This document shows, piece after piece, positions 45,146-54,349 of a stretch of 64,000 bases of DNA. How positions within the stretch are numbered: position 1 is the stretch's first letter; each line of letters opens with the position of its first letter. The stretch covers positions 1 to 64,000 of the forward strand of contig NZ_QRDV01000006.1 of assembly GCF_003386165.1 (NCBI RefSeq), written 5' to 3'. Under the pieces are notes generated by a model, which worked only from the letters and a program-made list of their open reading frames with translations, did not search any database and was not told the origin of the DNA. This stretch comes from Winogradskyella eximia (GTDB taxonomy: Bacteria > Bacteroidota > Bacteroidia > Flavobacteriales > Flavobacteriaceae). The position numbers and the translations under genes are program-made.

Positions 45146-46117
45146 ATGAAATTATACCCTTTAAAATTTAATCCAGTTTACAGTTATCGAATTTGGGGAG
45201 GAGACAAACTAAAAACTGTTTTGAATAAAGATTATACGCAAGATTCTATTGGTGAATCTTGGGAAATATCTGATGTTGAAAACAATGAAACATTAGTGAG
45301 TGAAGGTCCTCTAAAAGGAAAATCGTTAAAAGAATTAATCACTGAGTTTAAAGGAGAGCTAGTTGGCGATAACGTTTATAAAACTTTTGGTAATGACTTT
45401 CCATTGTTAATTAAATTTATAGATGCAAAAACACCACTGTCAATTCAGGTACATCCTAGTAACGAATTAGCAAAAGAGCGTCACAACTCGTTTGGAAAAA
45501 ACGAAATGTGGTACGTTATGGAAGCTGAAGAAGATGCAGAATTGATTATTGGGTTCAATAAAACTACCAATAAAGACAACTATCAAAAGCATCTTAATAA
45601 TTCTGCACTTCGTAATATTTTAAATATTGAAAAAGTGGATAAAGGCGATACATTTTATATTCCCACAGGTAGAGTTCATGCTATTGGAGCAGGTGTTTTG
45701 TTGGCAGAAATTCAACAAACCTCTGATATCACATATCGCATTTATGATTATGATAGAATAGACAAGACTACTGAAAAAAAAAGAGAATTACACACCGATT
45801 TGGCATTAAATGCTATAGACTTTAATTTTTACGAAGATTACAGATCGAGGTATTCAAAAGAGATTAATTCAGAGAACGAATTAGTGAATTCACCATATTT
45901 TAAAACTAATTTTCTTCATATTAAAGGTGAAATGTTTAGGGATTTAAAGCAACTCGACTCTTTTGTAATTTATATATGTGTAGAAGGTATTTTACAAATG
46001 AGCTACAAAAATCAAAATATTAGTCTTAAAAAAGGGGAGACAATATTGATACCTGCAACTATTGAAACTTTAGAACTCTGTTCTAACAATTCAAAATTAC
46101 TTGAAGTACATTACTAA
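45146..46117 (+). CDS. manA: Mannose-6-phosphate isomerase, class I
   Basis: The 323-aa cupin enzyme interconverts mannose 6-phosphate and fructose 6-phosphate. It starts LKFNPVYSYRIWGGDKL. Zinc ligands are His103 (IQVHPS), Glu120 (GKNEMWY) and His178 (GRVHAIGAG), followed by the family motif TSDITYRIYDYDR. It abuts the glycerate kinase gene. It implies that the sugar half of the locus substrate is mannose; no dedicated hexokinase is in the locus, so a general one must make mannose 6-phosphate. It converges on the pigment cluster with 15 bases between stops. Confidence 0.95.
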   Translation: MKLYPLKFNPVYSYRIWGGDKLKTVLNKDYTQDSIGESWEISDVENNETLVSEGPLKGKSLKELITEFKGELVGDNVYKTFGNDFPLLIKFIDAKTPLSIQVHPSNELAKERHNSFGKNEMWYVMEAEEDAELIIGFNKTTNKDNYQKHLNNSALRNILNIEKVDKGDTFYIPTGRVHAIGAGVLLAEIQQTSDITYRIYDYDRIDKTTEKKRELHTDLALNAIDFNFYEDYRSRYSKEINSENELVNSPYFKTNFLHIKGEMFRDLKQLDSFVIYICVEGILQMSYKNQNISLKKGETILIPATIETLELCSNNSKLLEVHY

Positions 46118-46132
46118 ATTTAAATAATGGTA

Positions 46133-47422
46133 TTACTTCCGTAAATCAATAACCATCATAGGTTTTCTACTCATTTTAGGGAACTGTAATACTTGAATTT
46201 CCTTTTTATCGCAATATTCAATTTTTGGAAGGACTCTTAATTTTGCTCTAAAGTGATCTTTTATATTTTGGAGTAAAACTTCTGTAGGTGTTGTTGTAGC
46301 TATTTTAATGCGTATTTCATCTGTTCCTATAGAATTGTGAGACAATTCGATAATATAAGTTTCAACCTCACTAAAATCGTTTAAAACATTATGCATTGCA
46401 GGCGGATAAATGGTTGTGCCTTTATATTTTATCATCTGCTTTTTTCTGCCAATAACAGGGCCTAAGCGGTTGGTATTTCTACCACATTTACATTTTTGAC
46501 TATGTTCTTTAACGATATCACCAGTTTTAAATCTTAATAAAGGCATGCCTTCAATACCTAAAGTGGTAATGGTTAATTCGCCAGCTTCTCCTTCAGCGAC
46601 TGGTTGATTATTATCATCTAAGATTTCTGTTATAATAAGTTCTGGATGATGGTGACCACCTTCTTGTGCTTCACATTCTGTAAAAGCGGTATTCATTTCA
46701 GTTGAGGCATATGTTGAATACAGCTCAATATCCCAATTGTCTTTTATTTTTTTTGATAATGTATTTAATGAAAAATCTTGTTCTCTAAGCGATTCTCCAA
46801 TACAAATAGCTCCTTTAATTCCTGAAGCATTAATATCGATGTTGTGATTTTTAGCAAATTCAATAAGTTTCAATAAAAATGAAGGTACTGCAATAATATA
46901 AGTGGGTTTAAATTTTAAAATAGAATCCCATTGTAATTCCGGAATACCATTTCCAACTCTAATGATTCCTGCGCCAAGTTTTCGCGCTCCTAAAAAATAA
47001 GCAAGTCCAGCCATAAAACGTCTGTCAATGGTGGTCATTAACTGAATAACATCATCAGGTTTCACTCCTGCACAAGCAAAAGAAATAGCTTCATTATAGG
47101 CTAAACGATCTAAATCCTTATCTGTTAATCCGAAAATTACAGGCTCGCCTAGCGTACCTGAAGTTGTTACATAATCGATAATTTTGTTTTTAGGTACACA
47201 GATAAAATCGTCGTTATATTGTTGTAAATCGTCTTTTGATGTGGTTGGAATTACGGATAAATCTTCTAGCGAATTAATATTAGTAATATCAATTTGATGT
47301 GTTTTGAACAAGCGTTTGTAGAAAGCAGAATTAGTACTTAAATAATTTAAAAGCGCTTTTAATTTTTCAATTTGAAAGTTATTTATTTCGGCTTTTGATG
47401 CATATTCTATCTCAGGATTCAT
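46133..47422 (-). CDS. Phenylacetate-CoA ligase-like AMP-forming enzyme (pigment cluster)
   Basis: The 429-aa adenylate-forming enzyme is PaaK-like: VTTSGTLGEPVIFGLT (phosphate loop), LYSTYASTEMNTAFTECEAQEGGHHHPE, LLRFKTGDI and GRKKQMIKYKGTTIYPPAM, plus a CKCGRN zinc-like knuckle. It probably activates an aromatic acid (4-hydroxycinnamate or benzoate type) as starter, for transfer to CoA or ACP. It is the last gene of the cluster; its ATG overlaps the preceding stop by 4 bp. Substrate by context only. Confidence 0.85.
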   Translation of the reverse strand: MNPEIEYASKAEINNFQIEKLKALLNYLSTNSAFYKRLFKTHQIDITNINSLEDLSVIPTTSKDDLQQYNDDFICVPKNKIIDYVTTSGTLGEPVIFGLTDKDLDRLAYNEAISFACAGVKPDDVIQLMTTIDRRFMAGLAYFLGARKLGAGIIRVGNGIPELQWDSILKFKPTYIIAVPSFLLKLIEFAKNHNIDINASGIKGAICIGESLREQDFSLNTLSKKIKDNWDIELYSTYASTEMNTAFTECEAQEGGHHHPELIITEILDDNNQPVAEGEAGELTITTLGIEGMPLLRFKTGDIVKEHSQKCKCGRNTNRLGPVIGRKKQMIKYKGTTIYPPAMHNVLNDFSEVETYIIELSHNSIGTDEIRIKIATTTPTEVLLQNIKDHFRAKLRVLPKIEYCDKKEIQVLQFPKMSRKPMMVIDLRK

Positions 47423-49092
47423 AAATCTAACTTTCTTTTTGATTTTTTAATATAATTATCGACTTGTTCTAGGTCGGGAATTGTGGTGATTTCCTTTGTT
47501 TTTGCTTTTTCAAAAGCATTTAATGCAGCTCTATAGTAGCCTTTTTCATAGTTATACTTACCAACTATAAAATAAGCTTCCCAATATTCTGGATTTAATG
47601 ATTGCAATTTTAAAAGAGTTGATGAAGTTATCGTTTCATTATCGTCAATATCAGAAAGCACTTCGGCTCTCAATTTTCTATACGCTTCGTAATTATTAAA
47701 AGCTTTAGTAAATTGAAAATCATCTTTTTCAATGTTTAAATTAGTATTTGCAAGTAATTTTTTATTTGGATTTTTGAAAACGTCATTTAAATCGTAAGCC
47801 ACATATTCACCCAACTGATAAGGACTAGACGACACCCAAACCAAGCGTTGCTCTGGTTTAAAAACAATAGAATGATGTGCTAATAATTGATTCAACGCTT
47901 TTTCGTTACCATAACCTATGGCTTTATCATGTAACCCATCCTTATTTCTTAATATATCTACAGCAATTTCTGGTGTTATTTTTGGGTGTTGGTTTAGCAA
48001 TTCTTCCATACGTTCGTAACGGTATTGAGAATGGCTTTCTACGATATGTTTACTGTTATTTTCATCTGCAGCGTAGGCTTCACTTTGAAAATGATTAGAG
48101 CAAATGAGTTGATTAGAATTAGCAACTTCATATATGCCAAAATTGTTTGGAGACATTTCAATAGTTATTGCTTTCTTATCTTTTGCACTGCCAATAAATA
48201 TAGATTCGGATACAAATACTTGTCGCTTTTTTGCAATCGTAATAGCTTCTTCAATAGTGGAAGCGTATTGTAAAATTTCGCGTGTTAAAATAGAAACAGG
48301 TGTTTTTGCGACTAAAGGAATTTTAGATTTTCCGGCATTAATAGTTACTGTTAATCCATGTTCATTCATTCCTGAAACGACACCTATCATGCCTCCCCAA
48401 GTAACAGACATAAATTTATGTCCTTCTGTAGGGTTAACAAAAGATACAATTTTGTCTTTTGCAAAATCATCTCCTGCATAAAAGTCAAAATTACGTCCTA
48501 TAATTAAACTACCGTCTTCTGTTTTATTTCCCCATGCTGCAAAAGAAGTACAGCCAACTAGTGCTAAATCTTGGAATGCATGACCAATATCATGTGCTCC
48601 ATGTAAATATAATATTCTTAAATATTTGCTTGCTAGGTGATTATAGTCGTTAGAAGCATATTTTGAAAGCCCATAAATTTCAGTTTTATATTCTTCAGTA
48701 ATATTCAAATACATTTTTCTGTTATACCAGGCTAAAATTTTTCGTAAAAAGAATTGCCTCGTTTTAGAGGGTACTAACTCATCTACTTTTGATAAAAAGG
48801 CAGCTTCTTGTTTATGAAATAGTTCTTCTGAAAGACGTCCTGTAATTAAACCTCTTTCATAAGGGTTTCCTTCTACATAAAGTTCCCATAAGCCTTGTTT
48901 ATTTTTGTTGAGGTGGTTGCTTCCTAATGAAAATGTAGAATCTGATGTTTTTATGCGCTCGGGAATAGTAGAATTATAAGCACTTACATCTGGAAGATCG
49001 TGTAAGGATTTTGAGACACCACAAGATGTAACTAAAAATAAGATAGAAAATAAACAAAACCAGTGTACTAATTGTACCTTTTTTAATAGCAT
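47419..49092 (-). CDS. C45-type N-terminal-nucleophile acyltransferase/hydrolase lipoprotein
   Basis: The 557-aa protein has a lipoprotein signal (lipobox VTSC, Cys24). The C45 (acyl-CoA:6-aminopenicillanic acid acyltransferase-like) domain is at about 65-420 with the self-processing site G-Cys181 in LVGCTSFAAWG, followed by GSLIIGRNFDFYAGDD. TPR-like helices lie near the C-terminus (about 495-545). It is probably cut before Cys181 to expose the nucleophile and acts in the periplasm or at the outer membrane. An acyl transfer or hydrolysis step on the exported pigment is a reasonable guess. It overlaps the ligase gene by 4 bp. Confidence 0.82.
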   Translation of the reverse strand: MLLKKVQLVHWFCLFSILFLVTSCGVSKSLHDLPDVSAYNSTIPERIKTSDSTFSLGSNHLNKNKQGLWELYVEGNPYERGLITGRLSEELFHKQEAAFLSKVDELVPSKTRQFFLRKILAWYNRKMYLNITEEYKTEIYGLSKYASNDYNHLASKYLRILYLHGAHDIGHAFQDLALVGCTSFAAWGNKTEDGSLIIGRNFDFYAGDDFAKDKIVSFVNPTEGHKFMSVTWGGMIGVVSGMNEHGLTVTINAGKSKIPLVAKTPVSILTREILQYASTIEEAITIAKKRQVFVSESIFIGSAKDKKAITIEMSPNNFGIYEVANSNQLICSNHFQSEAYAADENNSKHIVESHSQYRYERMEELLNQHPKITPEIAVDILRNKDGLHDKAIGYGNEKALNQLLAHHSIVFKPEQRLVWVSSSPYQLGEYVAYDLNDVFKNPNKKLLANTNLNIEKDDFQFTKAFNNYEAYRKLRAEVLSDIDDNETITSSTLLKLQSLNPEYWEAYFIVGKYNYEKGYYRAALNAFEKAKTKEITTIPDLEQVDNYIKKSKRKLDL

Positions 49093-49093
49093 A

Positions 49094-50647
49094 TTATTGA
49101 ACCTTGTTTTCTGTGATTTCTTGTTCCTTGTTGGCTTCTAAAACTTTATTTAACAGATAGTCTTTACCTATAATTTCAGAACACGTCATCACCGCACCAA
49201 TAGTAACACCTAAAATACCATGCATATTTAAGCTTTGACCTGTAAACAATAGATTTTTAATTTTTGTTTTTGGAGACACATAAGATAACATAGGTCTGTT
49301 AACATCTTTTACGTAACCGTACATTGAGCCTCTATTGCTACCAATATAATCTCTATAAGATAATGGAGTAGAGGTGTAGATTTCTTGAATACACTCTCTA
49401 ATATTTGGGAATTTTTTTTCTAATTCTACAATTAGTTTTTCGGCTTTTTCAGCTTTAAACTCTTCATAGGTTTGTCCTCTATCATTTTTATTCGCAACCG
49501 TATTAAAAGTGTCTACCCAAGGTTTAACTTCGTCATAATGCATATAGGTCATTACGGTTAAATTATCGCCATAATCGTCCATGTTTTTTTTAATAGCCAT
49601 GGACACCATATAGCCTTCAGGCCAACTTTCTTGAGTGTATTTGTGAACATCCCAAACCTTATCAGGATCTTTAAAGTGATAAAAGTTTTTGTTCTGGTAC
49701 TTGAAAGAATTTGGTTTTAAAACGATATACAAACTAAAGGCTGCGATTGTACTTTCAATCTGATCAATTCTATTAGTGTATGATTTTCTGAATTTATCTT
49801 TACCAACAAGGTCTAAAGTTAATTTTGGTTCTATGTTAGAGATAAACAAATCTCCTTTTATCTCTTTACCGTTAGCACAAATTGCTGAAGTAATTTTACC
49901 ATCTTCAAATCCAAAATTAACAACATTATGGTGCTTATATGTTTCTCCTCCGTGTGCTTTAAGCTTTTTGATTAAAGCTTTAGTGATTTGGCTACCTCCA
50001 TTAACACACCTGTAAGAACTTTCTATATATGAATTGATAGTTAAAGCATGTACATAAAAAGGTGTGCGTTCTCCATCTCCAGCATATAAGAAGTTTGTTC
50101 CAGCCAATACGGCTTGTAATTTTTTATTTTTTGTGAGCGAATTTATATAAGGTTTTGCCTGAAGTTGAAATACAGCAGTATCATCATAATAAGGTTTACC
50201 TTGTTTTAAATTGTAAAGAGGAAAACTGCTACAAGTTTCCTGTAATTTCTCACAATAAGTAATTATTGCAGATTCCTCCTCAGGAAATTGCTCAGTTAAA
50301 ACTTCTATAAATTTTTTATAACTCTGGGCGTGTTTATATTCTGTAGGGTCATCATCGAAAGTGACAAGATCAAAACCGTCTTCGTCTAATTTTTTTAAAG
50401 TAATTTCATCTAAAATATCAATATATTTAAAGTATTGATATAGGTTTTGTCCTTTGTCTAGTCCACCTATATAATGCACTCCAGTATCAAAAATGGTTTT
50501 ATTTCTTACAAAGGTTTGTAAATTACCACCATATTGATTGTTTTTTTCGAGTACACAAACACTATAACCTTCTTTGGCTAGAATAATGGCAGACACCAAG
50601 CCTCCCAATCCGCTTCCAACTATTACAACGTCATAATGTGATTTCAT
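49094..50647 (-). CDS. Phytoene desaturase/CrtD-like FAD-dependent oxidoreductase
   Basis: The 517-aa flavoprotein has the Rossmann motif VVIVGSGLGGLVSAIILAKEGYSVCVLEKN (GSGLGG 11-16) and NQYGGNLQTF. A FAD C-terminal segment LLFTGQSLNMHGILGVTIGAVM lies near residues 465-486. It belongs to the phytoene desaturase/retinol saturase family. In flexirubin-type clusters such enzymes probably alter double bonds of the polyene or lipid part; the exact step is unproven. One base separates it from the next gene. Confidence 0.88.
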   Translation of the reverse strand: MKSHYDVVIVGSGLGGLVSAIILAKEGYSVCVLEKNNQYGGNLQTFVRNKTIFDTGVHYIGGLDKGQNLYQYFKYIDILDEITLKKLDEDGFDLVTFDDDPTEYKHAQSYKKFIEVLTEQFPEEESAIITYCEKLQETCSSFPLYNLKQGKPYYDDTAVFQLQAKPYINSLTKNKKLQAVLAGTNFLYAGDGERTPFYVHALTINSYIESSYRCVNGGSQITKALIKKLKAHGGETYKHHNVVNFGFEDGKITSAICANGKEIKGDLFISNIEPKLTLDLVGKDKFRKSYTNRIDQIESTIAAFSLYIVLKPNSFKYQNKNFYHFKDPDKVWDVHKYTQESWPEGYMVSMAIKKNMDDYGDNLTVMTYMHYDEVKPWVDTFNTVANKNDRGQTYEEFKAEKAEKLIVELEKKFPNIRECIQEIYTSTPLSYRDYIGSNRGSMYGYVKDVNRPMLSYVSPKTKIKNLLFTGQSLNMHGILGVTIGAVMTCSEIIGKDYLLNKVLEANKEQEITENKVQ

Positions 50648-50668
50648 GTGTAGATATTTATTGTTTTT

Positions 50669-53600
50669 CTATTGTTTTCGTATGAAAATGGCAAGGTTTT
50701 CATTCTCTTGAATGGACTTAAACCCAAATTCAGCTATCATTTCAGAATACAAATTTCGACTTTCTTTCACTAAAATCACAAGATTAATGGTGTTATTCAA
50801 TACGTTGCTTATTTGTGCTTCAGATAAATTGTCTATGTTTAGAATTAATGTGTCACCTGTGCTTTGCAAAGTTGATTCTAAACTATCCTCGAAATTGATT
50901 TTGTGATGTTTATTCGTTATAAAACTATTCTTAAGAATGGCTCTGACACTAGAGTCTTCAATATAAGCAATTATTTTTCTATCGATAGAATTTAAGGCTA
51001 ATAAAAGATCTAATTGCCCATAATCTTTTGATAGATGAATGATTTCAGCTTTAGCATCAATTGTCCATAAAATAGTATTGTAAATCGCTTTATACGTGTT
51101 AAAATCTTTTTTAACATCTTGGTATAAATCATCGCCTTTAAATCTATAGTCGTCCAATAAATTGTCTCTAAAGTAAGTATCAGATTCTACTTCTTTACGA
51201 AACTCCATAAATTCATGTTTAAAATGCGCGCTGATGCTTTTTGTACGTTGTTTATAGGTTTCGCCATACGATTTATCTTCAACAGTAATTCTGTCCATTA
51301 TTTTTACAGTCAGATTGCCATTTCTTATCAGCGCACTACCTTTTGGGTTTATTTCTGCATTACCATGAATGAGGATAGGTATAATATCTAAATTCAATTG
51401 TTCTGCTAAATAAAAAGCTCCTTTATGAAAACGTTTCATTTTATTGGTTGTAGATCTTGTACCTTCAGGAAAAACCATTAAAGTGTATCCTTGATTTACT
51501 TTTTCTTGTAAATGAGACACTCCTTTTTCTATACCACTAGATACAGGGTAAAAGCCTGCTGCTCTAACCGCTTTGCCAAAAACAGGAGAATTGTAAACCC
51601 AATCGTTTACCAAAAATATAATTTTAGGATGAAGCATTCCAACGGCTAAAATGTCTAAAAACGATGTGTGATTCGCAATAATTATAGCTGGTTTATTAAA
51701 TGTTTCATTACTAAGATTTATAACTTTCTTTTTTAACCATGGATTAGAATAAAGCACGGATTTCATAAATATTGATACTACTTTATGAAACCATCTCATT
51801 TTTACTTTTTTACTTACAGGTATAATTTTTAACAGCGTAGCACTAATCAATGAAATGAAAAGACCTCCTGAACCAAAATAAGTAAACGAAAGTATGGAGT
51901 GTATTAATAGCCTTAGTGATATTGGTCGTTTTGTTTTACTACCAATAAATAGTTTGAATAGTAAAGGCTGAATAGTAAAAGCGATGATAACAGCGGATAA
52001 GATACCTATTAAACAAACTATAGATATAGAGTATAACGCAGGATGTTTAGCGAAAATTAATACACCAACTCCTAAAATGGTTGTGATTACAGATAGTAAA
52101 ATAGAAGTCTTATGCGTGGCTAAAGATTTTTCTCCAGTTGCGTATTCATGAAGCAATCCGTTAGTAATAAAAATGCTGTAATCAATGCCTAGACCAAAAA
52201 TAAATGTTGAAATAATGATATTAAATATGTTGAATTCTAAATGGAATAATCCCATAATACCAACGGTTAATAACCAAGTGAGGCAAATAGGTATTCCTGT
52301 AACCAATGTAAGCGAAAGACTCTTGTAAAACAGCAATAAAAGAATGATAACCACAACTAACGAATAACCAATTAGACTATTAAAATCTGTTTTTAAGTTC
52401 CCTAAAAAGGTTTCGTTCATTTGTTTTCTGTCAATTACTAACGTTTGTGCTTCGTTTGAAAAAGTATCAATTACGGCATCTCCATCTTCAACTTTAACTA
52501 AAGTGGTAATTGTGGTATAATTATCCTTTGTCGCAATATAATCGTCAACAGAAAATGTGTTGATGTTTTTGTAGTCTTCAATTTCTATAGGTTTGAAAGT
52601 GGTATTTAAAAGCGCATAGAAAGCGTTAAACGTTGTGGGTTTAAAACCTAAAGCAGTTCCGCTTTCTATAATATTTTGTTTGGTGTTTTGAATTGTATTA
52701 GTGTCCCAAAAAGAATTCCATTGCTCAATTTGTTGGCTTTGTTGCTTTTTAGAGTGCACAAATGTCCCTATAGAGCTGTAGTTAATTAGCTTGTTTTCGG
52801 CTTTTAATTTTTCAAGTTTTTCTAAAATACGATCATTTACTTCTAAGGTGCTTTCTTCAGAATTACCATAAGCAGCAATATATATGGATTTTGACGTGCT
52901 GTTAATGAGTTTGTCTAGACGTAATTCCGCTGTTTTTATATCATCTGGCAGATAATTCATCTGACTTAAATCCTTGTTAAAGATGACATTATTATACGTG
53001 AATAAACTGCCAATAAAAAAAACAAAAAGAGCAATAACAACCCATTTGTTTTTATGAATATTATAAGAGGCAACCTTGTCTAAAACTGTCTTTTTTTGAA
53101 CTTTTTTAGATTGCTCATTATAAACTTGAGGTATAAAAAGCAAAGCAAAAAATGACGCTCCCATAACACTAATAGCTGCAAAAATCCCTAAATCTTGAAG
53201 GGCTTGTGAATTTATAAATAGTAAACACAAAAATGCTAAAGCCGTAGTTGAGCTACTCATTAAAATGGGCTTTGCAATTTCTTTATATAAATCTTTTACA
53301 TTATTGTTACTTCTAATATGTGTGAGAATGTGTAAAGAATAATCTAAGGTTACGCCAAGTAAAATTGAACCTATGCCTAATGAGATTGCTGATATTTTTT
53401 CTCTGATTAAAAAAAGAATTGCAATAGCTATTAGTCCACCAAAAATGGTTGGGACAAATAAGATTATCGGAACCGTTAATTTTCTATAGAATACAATAAA
53501 TATGAGGAGTAAAATGGTTAATGCAATACTAATAGTAAGCTGAATATCACTTTTTATCTGATTAGCATTTGCTACAGCTATTAAAGTGCCACCAAAATAT

Positions 53601-54349
53601 TCGCTACTTACGCTACCTTTAAAACTAGCGTTTAGTTTGGCATTTACATCATATAGATTTTTAACAAAAAGAGTGTTTTCTGATGTTTCATTGGCTTCTA
53701 ATGCAGGCGTAATAAACAATAAAATGTGTTTATGGTCTTTACTAACCAAAAAGCCATTTTGTAATGTAAAGTCGTCTCCAAAACTTAATTCTTGTAATTT
53801 TTTTAAAGCAATGAACGATAATCCTAAGGGATCTTTTAAAATAAAATCTTTAGTAATAAGACCAGAAGGAGAGATTAAAGTTTTATAATTCTTTAAGGTT
53901 GTAGCATCAATACTGTCTTTGTCAATTTTATCAGCTAACGTTTTATAATCGTTTTCATCTAAAAAGAGAGGAAGGTTTTTATAAATAAAATCTGCTGTTT
54001 CTTGAAGGTCTTCTGTTTGAACTTGTCCCTGTATTTTTTTTATATATTGACTAGAGGATGCATTTATACTATCAATAAATTGCGAAGCATAATTGGTTAA
54101 GTCGTCGACAGAAGCATCATCTTCTTTGGTAATATTAACAATGATTTTGTCGGTGAAATTAACGTTCTTTAAAACTTTTTGAAATTCAGCATTATCCTTA
54201 TTTATTGGAATCAGTTTATTAATATCCTCTTCAAATTGAATTTTTGAAGCCACAAATAAAAGACCAGCCAATAAGACTACCAAAATGCCTAGACCAAACC
54301 ATTTCTTTGATTTAAAATATTTATATGTGTTAAAGTAGAAGTTATGCAT
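50669..54349 (-). CDS. MMPL exporter - lysophospholipid acyltransferase - degenerate methyltransferase fusion
   Basis: I start at the ATG at 54349 (1226 aa); a GTG three codons upstream is possible. Residues about 20-790 are a complete RND/MMPL exporter with 12 helices and two periplasmic loops. Residues about 860-1060 are a PlsC-type acyltransferase with NHTSFLDI (His near 894) and VFPEGTRS. Residues about 1080-1226 align in layout with class I methyltransferases, but motif I reads HLSKDYGQLDLLLAL, without the D/E-x-GxGxG, so the domain is probably not catalytic. It probably exports the polyene lipid and acylates it or its carrier. It overlaps the preceding gene by 8 bp. Confidence 0.9.
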   Translation of the reverse strand: MHNFYFNTYKYFKSKKWFGLGILVVLLAGLLFVASKIQFEEDINKLIPINKDNAEFQKVLKNVNFTDKIIVNITKEDDASVDDLTNYASQFIDSINASSSQYIKKIQGQVQTEDLQETADFIYKNLPLFLDENDYKTLADKIDKDSIDATTLKNYKTLISPSGLITKDFILKDPLGLSFIALKKLQELSFGDDFTLQNGFLVSKDHKHILLFITPALEANETSENTLFVKNLYDVNAKLNASFKGSVSSEYFGGTLIAVANANQIKSDIQLTISIALTILLLIFIVFYRKLTVPIILFVPTIFGGLIAIAILFLIREKISAISLGIGSILLGVTLDYSLHILTHIRSNNNVKDLYKEIAKPILMSSSTTALAFLCLLFINSQALQDLGIFAAISVMGASFFALLFIPQVYNEQSKKVQKKTVLDKVASYNIHKNKWVVIALFVFFIGSLFTYNNVIFNKDLSQMNYLPDDIKTAELRLDKLINSTSKSIYIAAYGNSEESTLEVNDRILEKLEKLKAENKLINYSSIGTFVHSKKQQSQQIEQWNSFWDTNTIQNTKQNIIESGTALGFKPTTFNAFYALLNTTFKPIEIEDYKNINTFSVDDYIATKDNYTTITTLVKVEDGDAVIDTFSNEAQTLVIDRKQMNETFLGNLKTDFNSLIGYSLVVVIILLLLFYKSLSLTLVTGIPICLTWLLTVGIMGLFHLEFNIFNIIISTFIFGLGIDYSIFITNGLLHEYATGEKSLATHKTSILLSVITTILGVGVLIFAKHPALYSISIVCLIGILSAVIIAFTIQPLLFKLFIGSKTKRPISLRLLIHSILSFTYFGSGGLFISLISATLLKIIPVSKKVKMRWFHKVVSIFMKSVLYSNPWLKKKVINLSNETFNKPAIIIANHTSFLDILAVGMLHPKIIFLVNDWVYNSPVFGKAVRAAGFYPVSSGIEKGVSHLQEKVNQGYTLMVFPEGTRSTTNKMKRFHKGAFYLAEQLNLDIIPILIHGNAEINPKGSALIRNGNLTVKIMDRITVEDKSYGETYKQRTKSISAHFKHEFMEFRKEVESDTYFRDNLLDDYRFKGDDLYQDVKKDFNTYKAIYNTILWTIDAKAEIIHLSKDYGQLDLLLALNSIDRKIIAYIEDSSVRAILKNSFITNKHHKINFEDSLESTLQSTGDTLILNIDNLSEAQISNVLNNTINLVILVKESRNLYSEMIAEFGFKSIQENENLAIFIRKQ

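Noticed and set aside
53586..53888. 100-aa plus-strand ORF opposite the exporter gene
   Set aside because: It is antisense to a well-supported coding region and has no family resemblance; the same holds for the other opposite-strand ORFs inside strong genes (for example 27130-27522, 8086-8400, 57819-58172).
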